Shown: in pieces, positions 32,437-40,645 of the stretch
Numbering within the stretch: position 1 is the first letter of the stretch
Layout of the letters: each line of letters starts with the position of its first letter
DNA from: JAJFUI01 sp039698035
Lineage (GTDB): Bacteria > Planctomycetota > Planctomycetia > Pirellulales > Thermoguttaceae
Direction: 5' to 3'
Assembly: GCA_039698035.1 (NCBI GenBank)
Contig: JBDKSW010000020.1
Span: 1 to 46,997, forward strand
DNA: 46,997 bases
Position numbers and translations under genes: made by a program
The notes under the pieces: generated by a model
Databases searched by the model: none
What the model was told of the DNA's origin: nothing
The model's input: only the letters and a program-made list of their open reading frames with translations

Positions 32437-34134
32437 TTAGAAGCCCATGCCTCCCATACCGCCCATGCCGCCACCCATGCCTCCCATTCCACCCATGCCG
32501 CCGCCCATTCCGCCCATGCCACCGGCGCCAGGGCCGCCCTTCGGCTCCTCTTCCTTCGGGATGTCGGTGACCAGGCAGGACGTGGTCAGCAGCAGCGAGG
32601 CCACGCTGGCCGCATTTTGCAGGGCCGTGCGAACGACCTTGGCCGGGTCGATGACGCCCGCCTCGACCAGGTCGCAGTAGGCGTCCTTGTCGGCGTCGTA
32701 ACCGTCGTTCTTGCCCTTCATCTGGCGAACGCGGTTGACAACCACCGCTCCGTCCTTGCCGGCGTTTGCGGCGATGCGACGCAGCGGGGCGTCCAAGACA
32801 TTGCGAATGATCTTAGCTCCGAGGGCTTCGTCGCCCTTCAGGTCGAGCTTGTCGATGGCCTTCTCGCTCCGCAGCAAGGCGACGCCGCCGCCGGGGACGA
32901 TGCCTTCGGCCAACGCGGCCTTCGTGGCGTGCTGGGCGTCTTCCATCAACGCCTTGCGCTCCTTCATTTCCGTCTCGGTGACCGCGCCGACGTGAACCTG
33001 CGCGACACCGCCGGCCAACTTGGCCAGCCGCTCTTGCAATTTCTCGCGGTCGTAGTCGCTCGTGGTCGCCTCGATTTCCTTGCGGATCTGGTCCGCGCGG
33101 CCTTCAATCGACTTCTTGTCGCCGTCGCCGCCGATGAGGGTCGTGTTCTCGGCGTCGATCAAGACCTTCTTCGCCGTGCCCAAGTCGGACAGCTTCACCG
33201 AATCGAGCGTGACGCCGAGGTCCTTGAAGATCGCGTTGGCGCCGGTCAACGTGGCGATGTCGCCCAAGATGGCCTTCCGCCGATCGCCGTAGCCAGGCGC
33301 CTTGACGGCGACCACATTGAGAATGCCGCGCAGCTTGTTGACCACCAGAGTGGCCAGCGCCTCGCCCTCGACGTCCTCGGCGATAATCAGCAACGGCTTG
33401 CCGGACTTGCTCACCGCTTCCAGCAGCGGGATCAAGTTCTTAGCGCTGCTGATCTTCTCTTCGTGGATGAGGACCAGGCACTTCTCGAACTCGACGCTCT
33501 GCTCTTCCTGGTTGGTGACGAAGTGCGGCGAGAGGAAGCCGCGGTCGAATTGCATGCCCTCGACCACCTCGACGGTTGTTTCCGACTGCTTGCCTTCTTC
33601 GACCGTGATGACGCCGTTCTTGCCGACCTTGATGAAGGCGTCGGCCAGCACGTTCCCGACCGTCGGGTCGTTGTTGCCGGCGATCGTGGCGACCTGGGTG
33701 ATTTCCTTCTTGTCCTTTTCGTTGATCGGCTTGGCCATCTTGCCGACGGACTCGATCACGGCCTTCGTGGCGGTGTGAATGCCGCGTCCCAAGGCCATCG
33801 GGTCGGCCCCGGCCGCAACCATCCGCAGCCCCTCGACGTAAATGGCCTCGGCCAGAAGCGTCGCGGTCGTTGTGCCATCGCCGGCGACGTCGCCCGTCTT
33901 CGAGGCCGCCTCGCGGACCAACTGGGCCCCCAGGTTCTCGAACGGGTCGTCCAGCTCGACCTCTTTGGCGACCGTCACGCCGTCCTTCGTAATCTTCGGG
34001 GCGCCCCAGCCCTTGTCCAGAACGGCGTTGCGGCCGCGTGGGCCAAGCGTGCTGACCACGGCCCGGGCCAACTTGCTCACCCCGATGGCGAGCGGTTGTC
34101 GCGCTTCGTCTTCAAAGACCAACTGTTTTGCCAC
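32437..34134 (-). CDS. groEL: GroEL chaperonin with GGM tail (GroEL2, lead gene of folding cluster)
   Basis: 565 residues from a GTG at 34134, fixed by a strong GAGGAGG site 8-9 bases upstream. A longer frame to 34320 adds 62 unlikely residues. MAKQLVFEDEARQPLAIGVSKLA start; STLGPRGRNAVLDKGWGAPKITKDGVTV; ATP site AGDGTTTATLLAEA; LLIIAEDVEGEALATLVVNKLRG; GIVPGGGVALLR. The C-terminus is a long GGM-rich tail (MGGMGGGMGGMGGM type), as in housekeeping GroEL. It heads the series groEL2, groES, groEL1, dnaJ, grpE and follows a sigma-54-type promoter. Confidence 0.96.
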   Translation of the reverse strand: MAKQLVFEDEARQPLAIGVSKLARAVVSTLGPRGRNAVLDKGWGAPKITKDGVTVAKEVELDDPFENLGAQLVREAASKTGDVAGDGTTTATLLAEAIYVEGLRMVAAGADPMALGRGIHTATKAVIESVGKMAKPINEKDKKEITQVATIAGNNDPTVGNVLADAFIKVGKNGVITVEEGKQSETTVEVVEGMQFDRGFLSPHFVTNQEEQSVEFEKCLVLIHEEKISSAKNLIPLLEAVSKSGKPLLIIAEDVEGEALATLVVNKLRGILNVVAVKAPGYGDRRKAILGDIATLTGANAIFKDLGVTLDSVKLSDLGTAKKVLIDAENTTLIGGDGDKKSIEGRADQIRKEIEATTSDYDREKLQERLAKLAGGVAQVHVGAVTETEMKERKALMEDAQHATKAALAEGIVPGGGVALLRSEKAIDKLDLKGDEALGAKIIRNVLDAPLRRIAANAGKDGAVVVNRVRQMKGKNDGYDADKDAYCDLVEAGVIDPAKVVRTALQNAASVASLLLTTSCLVTDIPKEEEPKGGPGAGGMGGMGGGMGGMGGMGGGMGGMGGMGF

Positions 34135-34236
34135 AGCGGATTCCTCCTCGTGTCGGCTTGATTGCTCAGGAAATGTTCGGTGACGGCGCGGCTTGGCCAC
34201 AAAATGGCAGCCCCGCGGAGTTTGGGCGGTGATATA

Positions 34237-34253
34237 TGCAAGCAGTGTGCCAA
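34237..34253 (-). promoter_or_regulatory. Sigma-54 (-24/-12) promoter upstream of groEL2
   Basis: Minus strand TTGGCACACTGCTTGCA: TGGCAC, five bases, TTGCA, matching the RpoN consensus TGGCAC-N5-TTGC at every defined position. The GG and GC dinucleotides are correctly spaced. Transcription would start near 34226, leaving a leader of about 90 bases before the groEL2 GTG. A palindrome (34352-34364) lies about 100 bp upstream, where enhancer-binding proteins act. Confidence 0.72.
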
Positions 34254-34351
34254 GCGACTTGTGGACGTCATAAGATGCCAGATAGCAAGCGGTTACAACG
34301 TCAGGCCCAGATGGCGGCATGGCAACGCGATACCACGATCACCGCCAAAAG

Positions 34352-34364
34352 TGCCATTTTGGCA
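34352..34364. promoter_or_regulatory. Palindrome TGCCATTTTGGCA, possible activator site
   Basis: Two perfect 5-base half-sites (TGCCA and TGGCA) around TTT, 99 bp upstream of the -24 element of the sigma-54 promoter and 101 bp before the divergent DUF456 gene. Enhancer-binding proteins of RpoN usually bind dyads at this distance. Only one full copy is seen. A partial TGGCCA...TGGCA motif also occurs near 34194-34208. Confidence 0.35.
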
Positions 34365-34465
34365 GCCGCCCGTGATTCTCTCCTTGCAGACTCCGCTTCA
34401 CGGCCCAGACCGACTTCCTACAATGAACGCTTCTGAGTCCCGATCCCGTTGCCCACGAGCTGTCC

Positions 34466-34999
34466 ATGGCCATCCTCTTGTCGCTCCTGCTCTTGACCGT
34501 CCTGCTGGCCGCGTGGCTGCTGACCCTGCTCGGGCTGCCTGGCAACTGGATGATGGTCGTCGTCGCGGGCCTCCATGCGTGGCTCGTGCCGGCCAAGTCG
34601 GCGGCTGCCCTCGGTTGGAAGGTGGTCGTCGTTCTGGCAGTCCTCGCGGCACTGGGCGAGTTGCTCGAACTCCTGACAGGGGCCGCTGGGACGGCCAAGG
34701 CCGGCGGGACCAGGCGGGCTGCCCTGCTGGCCCTGGCCGGTTCCATCGGCGGCGGCCTGCTGGGGCTCTTCATCGGCCTCCCCATCCCGCTGATCGGCCC
34801 CGTGATTGCCGCCGTCCTCTGCGCGGGCTTTGGCGCGATGGCAGGCGCCATGCTCGGCGAAGGCTGGGCCGGCAAGAACCTCCGAACGAGTTGGCCGGTC
34901 GGCAAAGCCGCCTTCTGGGGCCGCCTGCTCGGCACGCTCGGCAAGCTGTCGGTGGGGGCCGCGATGATCGCCGTCGTGATTGCGGCGCTGGTGTTCTAG
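34466..34999 (+). CDS. DUF456 family membrane protein
   Basis: 177 residues with four to five hydrophobic helices. N-terminal MAILLSLLLLTVLLAAWLLTLLGLPGNWMMVVVAG contains the LPGNW motif of DUF456 (PF04306). The central AALGELLELLTG and Gly-rich IGGGLLGLFIGLPIPLIGPVIAAVLCAGFGAM blocks are also typical, with small-residue packing like glycine-zipper proteins. No function is established for the family. Transcribed divergently from the groEL2 cluster. Confidence 0.92.
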   Translation: MAILLSLLLLTVLLAAWLLTLLGLPGNWMMVVVAGLHAWLVPAKSAAALGWKVVVVLAVLAALGELLELLTGAAGTAKAGGTRRAALLALAGSIGGGLLGLFIGLPIPLIGPVIAAVLCAGFGAMAGAMLGEGWAGKNLRTSWPVGKAAFWGRLLGTLGKLSVGAAMIAVVIAALVF

Positions 35000-35325
35000 C
35001 CTGTCATGGTTTGTCGCGCATCGCGGCGTTCCGCTCGCTACGGTTGCTCCAATCGGCGCAATCGTTCCGTGCCGGCCACGGTACGGAGGATGCCGGCTCC
35101 CGGGAAGTCGCACCGCCGTAACGTAGACTTGTTAGGTGATTTTGCCGTCGGAGCCGGGGCCTCATGCGTACCGATTTATTGCCGTTGCTGGTCGATTGGG
35201 CGTATCCCAACGCGGTCGTGCCGGTCGTCGCGACCGGCGGGGATGATGCCGAGCCACCACCGCCGGGCAATGTTTCATCCAAGTCGACGCCGGCGGCCGC
35301 AGCCTGCCACGGCGCGAGGCTCGCG
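35000..35325. other. Intergenic stretch, DUF456 to GNAT
   Basis: 326 bases. An in-frame extension of the GNAT gene back to an ATG at 35164 (MRTDLLPLLVDWAYPNAV) crosses it, but the extra 54 residues do not look like the acetyltransferase fold. The rest is GC-rich without a clear promoter or terminator. Confidence 0.45.
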
Positions 35326-35964
35326 ATGAAGCGTTTTGCCTATCGCGTGGCAAGGCGGGCCCTCAAATTGCAGGTCGCCGACGTGATGTCACTCGATCTG
35401 GCTGAACTGCACCGGCGGCCGCTCGAACCGTCCCCGTTTCACTTCCGCTTCCTCACGCCCGACGACGTGCGGAAGGCTGTCGGCGATCCGATGAACGATC
35501 TCGATGCGGCGATGGCCGACGAGTTGCAGCCCATGTCGAACCTCTGCTTCGCGGCGTTCGACCATTGCCGGCTGGCCTGCTACAGTTGGTATGCGCTTGG
35601 TCAGGTGCGGCCGGAGCACTGTCTCGGCGCTCGCTTGAAGCTGCCGGACGATACGGTCTACATGTACAAGGCGTTCACGACGCCCGAGTATCGGGGGCAG
35701 CGGCTCCACGAGGCGACACTTCATCGCGCGACGCTCGCCCTGGCCGCCCGTGGCATCCGGCGACTGGTTGCGATAGTCGAATACGCCGAATGGGCGTCGC
35801 GCAAGAGCCACCAGCGCATGGGCTGCCGTCCGATTGGCCGGTTCTGGCGGCTCGGCCATTTCGGCCCGGCCGTCGTTGCCCGGCCATGCAAGATTCGGCG
35901 CTCCGGGTTACAATTTGAGGATGCCGATCCTGTTGAAAGACCTGACCGCCGCGGAATTGCATGA
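35326..35964 (+). CDS. GNAT-like N-acetyltransferase
   Basis: 212 residues. Start at ATG 35326 with GAGG 7 bases upstream, giving MKRFAYRVARRALKLQVADVMSLDL. The central part (LCFAAFDHCRLACYSWYAL, then VYMYKAFTTPEYRGQRLHEATLHRATLALAARGIRRL) has the strand-turn-helix of GNAT motif A, YRGQRLHE being the acetyl-CoA pyrophosphate loop (R/Q-x-x-G-x-G/A type, with the second Gly replaced). LVAIVEYAEWASRKSHQRMGC is motif B. Acceptor unknown. The last 44 bases overlap the start of the rlmN-like gene. Confidence 0.77.
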   Translation: MKRFAYRVARRALKLQVADVMSLDLAELHRRPLEPSPFHFRFLTPDDVRKAVGDPMNDLDAAMADELQPMSNLCFAAFDHCRLACYSWYALGQVRPEHCLGARLKLPDDTVYMYKAFTTPEYRGQRLHEATLHRATLALAARGIRRLVAIVEYAEWASRKSHQRMGCRPIGRFWRLGHFGPAVVARPCKIRRSGLQFEDADPVERPDRRGIA

Positions 35965-36958
35965 GCGCTTGGCGACCGTCGGATTGACCCTTCACCATGC
36001 CCGGCGGATTCATGCGGCGGTGGTTCGTCGCGGGACGCTGCCGGCCGCCGACGAGGGCATTCCCGCCCGGCTGCTCGACGAGGTCGGCCGGCGAACGGCC
36101 ATTCCGCGTCTCGCGTTGGTCGGCAAGACGATTTCGCCGCAAGATGGATTCGCCAAGTATCTGTTTCGCGGTGAAGGGCCCGAACCGTTCGAGGCGGTAC
36201 GCATTCCGCTTCTGCACAGGCCGGAGGACCCGAAGTACGTCGTGTGCGTCAGTTCCCAGGTCGGCTGCTCGCTGGGCTGTCAGTTTTGCGCCACGGGCCG
36301 CCTTGGGTTCCGGCGCAACTTGGCCCCGTGGGAAATCGTCGATCAGGTGATTCAAATCCGCGACGACTCGCCCCATCCGGTTCGCGGCGTCGTTTTCATG
36401 GGCATGGGCGAGCCGATGCTCAACTATGACCACGTCATCCAGGCCGCTCGAATCCTGTCCGAATCGTGCGGCATGGCCATCGGCGGCAAGTCGATCACCG
36501 TTTCGACCGCCGGCATCGCGCCGGCCATTCGCCGTTTTACCGAGGAGCGGCATATCTATCGCCTCGTCGTTTCGCTAAACTCGGCCGATCCCGATCGCCG
36601 CGCCCAGTGGATGCCCGTCGAGCGACTGCATCCGACCGCCGAGCTGATCGACGCGCTGCGAGCATACCACGAGGCGACCGGGCGGCGCGTCATCTTGGCG
36701 TGGACCATGATGGCCGGCCTCAACACGCGCGAGGAGGACGCCCAACAACTGGCCGACCTGACGCGCGGGCTGCCGATCAAGCTCGACCTGATCGATGTCA
36801 ATGATCCGACGGGCCGTTTCCGACCGCCGTCGGTCGAGGAGTTGCGAACGTTCCGCAACGCGCTGACGGCCAAGCTGGGTGTTCCGGTCGGCCGACGTTA
36901 CAGCGGCGGCCGCGACATCCACGCCGCCTGCGGCATGTTGGCCGGCCGCGGCGCGTGA
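35921..36958 (+). CDS. rlmN: RlmN-like radical SAM rRNA/tRNA adenine methyltransferase
   Basis: 345 residues. RlmN adds a methyl group to C2 of A2503 in 23S rRNA (and A37 of some tRNAs) by radical SAM chemistry. The cluster motif CSLGCQFCATG (CxxxCxxC) binds the 4Fe-4S centre. GVVFMGMGEPMLNYD, the KSITVSTAGIAPAIRRF block and VSLNSADPDRRAQWMPVERLHP are family blocks. The C-terminal catalytic Cys is present in GRDIHAACGML. The start at 35921 gives MPILLKDLTAAEL. A frame back to 35834 is unlikely. Planctomycetes often carry more than one RlmN paralogue, so the exact target is not certain. Confidence 0.9.
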   Translation: MPILLKDLTAAELHERLATVGLTLHHARRIHAAVVRRGTLPAADEGIPARLLDEVGRRTAIPRLALVGKTISPQDGFAKYLFRGEGPEPFEAVRIPLLHRPEDPKYVVCVSSQVGCSLGCQFCATGRLGFRRNLAPWEIVDQVIQIRDDSPHPVRGVVFMGMGEPMLNYDHVIQAARILSESCGMAIGGKSITVSTAGIAPAIRRFTEERHIYRLVVSLNSADPDRRAQWMPVERLHPTAELIDALRAYHEATGRRVILAWTMMAGLNTREEDAQQLADLTRGLPIKLDLIDVNDPTGRFRPPSVEELRTFRNALTAKLGVPVGRRYSGGRDIHAACGMLAGRGA

Positions 36959-37030
36959 TCGGGATCTCAAGAATCCGCGACTGTTTGATGGTCAATGCTC
37001 GCCGGGAGGGCGAGGGACGCAGCGGTTTGC

Positions 37031-38827
37031 TCAATTGGCTCTCGCAGCCCCCACGCCGTGCAAGGCCGCGTTCAGGTTACACCGGGCGTTGTCGTTGTCA
37101 GGTTGCAGATCGAGCACGCGGCGAAACTGGACGATCGCCTCGGCCAGCCGCCCGCATTGCAACAGCGCGATGCCCAAGTTGCTGTGGGCGTCGGCGTATT
37201 CCGGCGTCAATCGCAAGGCTTCGCGGTAGTGCGCGATGGCCTCGTCCACCCGCCCGAGTCGCAATTCGACGTTGCCAAGATTGTTGTAAATGTCCGCGTC
37301 TTGCGAGATGTGAAGCGCCGCTTGGTAGTGCTCGATCGCTTCGTCAAATCGTCCACGGCTGGCCAGCGCAACGCCCAGATTGCAGTGCGCGGCCGACAGA
37401 TCCGGCGCGCTTTGCAGGGCCGCCCTGTACTGCGCGATGGCCTCGTCCGTCTGGCCGCGTGCCGCGAGAAGGACGCCCAGATTGTAGCGGGCCTCGGGAT
37501 AGTCGGGCTTCTCGCGAATCGCGTTTCGATAGGCATCGATCGCCTCATCGCCGCGACCGACCGAGGTGAGGGCTTCGCCCAGATTGTAGTGAGCGATCGG
37601 ATTGCGCCCCGTGCAAGCGATCGTGCGGTTCCAAAGCGTTTTGCTGTCGCGCCAATAGGACGTTTGCACCCAAGCGGAGACGGCCAACCCGGCCACGGCC
37701 GCTGCGGCTGCCGCGCTGCACGCCGCGACGGCCCAGCGGCGCTGGCCGATCAGCCAGGACACGCCCCAAACCAAGGCGATCCACAGGCCAATCTGCGGCA
37801 AATACGTGTAGCGATCGGCCCGGGCCTGCTGCCCCACCTGAATCAGCCCGATGACGGGCGTCAACATGCCGAGGAACCAGAGCCAACCGACCAAGAGGAA
37901 CGGCGCTCGGCGCCGCAAGACGAGCGAGACGAGACTGAGCACCGCCAAAAGCACGATGGCCGCGGCGATTTGCCACCCCGGCAGCTCCGCGCCTGGATGC
38001 GGATACAACACGGCCAAGCCGGTCGGCGCCAACGACTGTGCGACATAGGCGGCGCACGACACGGCGGCATTCCCCAGCCGCCATCCCAGCGCGACCGGAT
38101 AGCCGTTGTCGATGGCCTCGCTTTGCGCCCAAACCGTCACGGCGCAACACAGGGCCGAGAGGGCGAAGAGCGGGGCCTTTTCAAGAAGAAGACGCCGCGC
38201 CCGTCGCGGACCGGGCTCCGTCGCCATGCGGTCCAGCGGCCAATAGTCCAGCAGCAACAAGACAAACGGCATCGTCACCAGCATCGGCTTGGCCATCAGG
38301 CCGAGGGCCGTCGTCGCGATGACCATCGCGTATCGAAGCCACGAACCGGGCCGGCGAACATAGCCGGCATAGGCCAATAGCGTGAACGAAAAAAACAGCC
38401 CACTCAGCACGTCCTTCCGTTCGGCCAACCAGGCGACCGACTCGACGTGCAAGGGATGCACGGCAAACAGGGCCGCAACCCATGCCGCCGGCCATCGGTC
38501 TCCGGTCATCCGCTCCAGGGCGAGAAACAGCAGCATGGCCGTCGCCGCATGGAGCAACAGGTTCGTCAGATGGTGTCCCCGGGCGTGCAACCTGTGGACT
38601 TGGCAATCCGCCATGTGCGAGAGCCATGTGAGCGGATGCCAGTTGCAGGACTCGCGCGCCGTGAAGGCCCAGACGATGCCCTCGGCCGTCAGGCCGCCGC
38701 GCACCGCGGTATTTCTGACGACATATTTCGGGTCGTCGTAGTTGACAAACCCGTGGCGCAGCGTCTGGCCGTAGATGCCGATCGTCGCCAGGAGCAGCAG
38801 TAAGCAGATTGCCAGCCTTTGTCCCAT
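37031..38827 (-). CDS. TMTC-like membrane glycosyltransferase with TPR tail
   Basis: 598 residues. The N-terminal half has about ten membrane helices. Loop 1 holds FVNYDDPKYVVRN (DD pair) and NWHPLTWLSHMADCQ. HPLHVESVAWLAERKDVLSGLFF and KPMLVTMPFVLLLLDYWPL follow. Together these are the signature of the TMTC/PMT-related family (DUF1736-type, GT-C fold) that uses lipid-linked sugars. From about residue 410 come about six tetratricopeptide repeats (AHYNLGEALTSVGRGDEAIDAYRNAI and so on), which in TMTC proteins bind the acceptor. Start at ATG 38827; a GTG at 38845 adds six residues. The acceptor protein is unknown. Confidence 0.87.
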   Translation of the reverse strand: MGQRLAICLLLLLATIGIYGQTLRHGFVNYDDPKYVVRNTAVRGGLTAEGIVWAFTARESCNWHPLTWLSHMADCQVHRLHARGHHLTNLLLHAATAMLLFLALERMTGDRWPAAWVAALFAVHPLHVESVAWLAERKDVLSGLFFSFTLLAYAGYVRRPGSWLRYAMVIATTALGLMAKPMLVTMPFVLLLLDYWPLDRMATEPGPRRARRLLLEKAPLFALSALCCAVTVWAQSEAIDNGYPVALGWRLGNAAVSCAAYVAQSLAPTGLAVLYPHPGAELPGWQIAAAIVLLAVLSLVSLVLRRRAPFLLVGWLWFLGMLTPVIGLIQVGQQARADRYTYLPQIGLWIALVWGVSWLIGQRRWAVAACSAAAAAAVAGLAVSAWVQTSYWRDSKTLWNRTIACTGRNPIAHYNLGEALTSVGRGDEAIDAYRNAIREKPDYPEARYNLGVLLAARGQTDEAIAQYRAALQSAPDLSAAHCNLGVALASRGRFDEAIEHYQAALHISQDADIYNNLGNVELRLGRVDEAIAHYREALRLTPEYADAHSNLGIALLQCGRLAEAIVQFRRVLDLQPDNDNARCNLNAALHGVGAARAN

Positions 38828-39169
38828 GATCGCTGCCCTATGCACCGCAAGGTGGCCCGTTTCGGCTTCATTGCGTTCGGCGAACCGTCGCTCGGAAGCG
38901 AAGAGCCGCCATATTAGCAGAAATCGGCTTTCGAGAAAGCGAGGGCTTCCTGCGGGTTCCTAAAGGCGTCGTGTTGCCCACGTCGCTGCCAACGAGCCCA
39001 AGTCGGCCACAAGATCCTTGCGCAATCGGTCGGCGTCATTCGATGACGCCTCGCGGGACCGACCTCGGGGAGGAACCACGCAACGCTCGTTCCTCGTCGG
39101 GATCCTGCAAAATACCATCCAGCGTGTCGCTGACGACTTTCAGCCTCGTTTTTCCGAGATGGCGGCTCT
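38828..39169. other. Intergenic stretch, TMTC-like to sialidase-like
   Basis: 342 bases. Short frames are present on both strands, but none has a recognisable protein or ribosome-binding site. A TAATAT hexamer on the minus strand near 38915 could serve the TMTC-like gene, but no good -35 goes with it. Confidence 0.4.
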
Positions 39170-40441
39170 TCAGCGAGCCGGCGCAGGAGCGGGCAGCACG
39201 TCGATGCCCGAGTAGTCGGGCCGAATGCGGAACCGAACCGCTAGCAGCGTGCCTCGTCGGCGGTCCTCGTCACGGTGACAACCGGTCTTGATGTAGACGG
39301 CCAACAGCGTGCCGTCTGGCATCTCGACGCACCGGCCGTAGCCATAGACGTGGGCGTCCACCGCAAATCCGTGATCTCGGGCCGGCGCGATCCAGGTCTG
39401 GCCGCCGTCACGGCTGAAAATCACACGCAGCCCGCCCGCGCCCGGCGCATACGAACCGTGCAAGCATACCAATGTGCCGTCACGCAGCACGGTTAGCCCG
39501 GGCTCGAACATGCGCATTCCCAAACTGGTTGGCTTCGTCCACGTTCGGCCGCCGTCGCTCGACCACAGAATGTCGCCTTCCGACCGTGTGATGAGTACGA
39601 GCCGTCCGTCGGGCAATTGGGTCAAACCCATCTCGCTCATTTCATGGTCGCTCGGAATTTGCGAAAGCAGCTTCCAAGTCTGGCCATCGTCTGTCGAGCG
39701 AAACAGCGCTACCTGCTCGGGCTTCCCTCGCGCGGGCGATCCATAGACGGCCAGAATGGCCGAGCCGTCCTTGAGCACGATGGGCGGCAGGTCGGTTGCG
39801 TCGCCAATCAGTGGCGATGGCAGCCGACCAAGTCTAGGCTCCCACGTCTGTCCCCCGTTCAGCGAGCGAAGGATTGCAGTTCGCGTAGCCAGTTCCGGAT
39901 GCTTCTCGGGATCGGCCAAACCATACAGCGTGAACATCGAACAGAGAAGGACGCCGCTTGGCAGCTCGACCAACGCCGGACTGCGGTCGTCCGCCGGCGT
40001 ATCGACGATCGTCTCGGGCTTCGACCACGTGCGGCCGCCGTCGGTCGAGCGGACAAGCATGGCCCGACCGCCCGTCGGCGCATTGACGTCTGTCGGCATC
40101 CCGGCCTTTTTCCATTCGGCCATCGCTTCTTCATCGCCGCGCAACGGCGTCGGCGGGGATGCGTGCCAGTAGCCGGTTGAGAAGCTGAGGACAAGTGTCC
40201 CGTTCCGAAGTCGGACGAGGCCGTTCCAGGCGACGACGCCGTGATATCCTGGATGCGGGTCCGGCTGGTTTACGCCTGGCCCGATAATGACTCGGCGGCA
40301 TTCGGCCGCCTGAATGGCCGATTCGCCCCCGGCGACGACCTTTACCTCGACCGCCAAGGCCGACTGGACGCAGTTCAAAAACAACGCCAAGAAGATCGCG
40401 GCACCCAGATTTCCAAAACGCAAAGCAACCGCGCGACGCAT
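39170..40441 (-). CDS. Secreted sialidase-family (BNR/Asp-box) protein
   Basis: 423 residues. Signal peptide (LGAAIFLALFLNCVQSALA). Six-bladed beta-propeller with five Asp-boxes of the S-x-D-x-G-x-T-W type: STDGGRTW, SLNGGQTW, STDDGQTW, SSDGGRTW and SRDGGQTW. The start of the propeller (NGLVRLRNGTLVLSFSTG) resembles exo-sialidase-like proteins (PF13088). It would remove sialic acid or a related sugar outside the cytoplasm, or simply be a propeller lectin, since I cannot place the full Arg triad and Tyr/Glu pair. Start at ATG 40441 puts the signal peptide at residues 8-30. Confidence 0.85.
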   Translation of the reverse strand: MRRAVALRFGNLGAAIFLALFLNCVQSALAVEVKVVAGGESAIQAAECRRVIIGPGVNQPDPHPGYHGVVAWNGLVRLRNGTLVLSFSTGYWHASPPTPLRGDEEAMAEWKKAGMPTDVNAPTGGRAMLVRSTDGGRTWSKPETIVDTPADDRSPALVELPSGVLLCSMFTLYGLADPEKHPELATRTAILRSLNGGQTWEPRLGRLPSPLIGDATDLPPIVLKDGSAILAVYGSPARGKPEQVALFRSTDDGQTWKLLSQIPSDHEMSEMGLTQLPDGRLVLITRSEGDILWSSDGGRTWTKPTSLGMRMFEPGLTVLRDGTLVCLHGSYAPGAGGLRVIFSRDGGQTWIAPARDHGFAVDAHVYGYGRCVEMPDGTLLAVYIKTGCHRDEDRRRGTLLAVRFRIRPDYSGIDVLPAPAPAR

Positions 40442-40645
40442 CTCGTCACAATGCGGGTGTGCAAAGTGTCCCGTTGATCCAGCGATGGTTCGACGCACTG
40501 TCCATTCTCCTTCGGTTCGTCGGCCGTGAAAGCCGAGATTGCCTGGCGTCCTCGTTTTCGTTCAAGGCAAACAGGGTTGTTTAGTACGAGCTTGGGGCCG
40601 GTTGTTCGGGCAAGAGCCATCGCCCGCGGGTTGATTCGAGCGGGG

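Larger units (their letters stand above)
34135..34465. other. Divergent intergenic region, groEL2 / DUF456
   Basis: 331 bases without a gene. Holds the groEL2 ribosome-binding site (about 34144-34150), the sigma-54 promoter, the TGCCA/TGGCA palindrome and two ACGTCA words about 33 bp apart (near 34265 and 34298). No CIRCE inverted repeat (TTAGCACTC-N9-GAGTGCTAA) is present. Confidence 0.7.

Noticed and set aside
34135..34465. CIRCE operator (HrcA site) upstream of groEL2
   Set aside because: No TTAGCACTC-N9-GAGTGCTAA-like inverted repeat is present here or before groES.
35164..35325. N-terminal extension of the GNAT gene from ATG 35164
   Set aside because: The 54 extra residues do not fit the family start, and the ATG at 35326 has a proper GAGG site.
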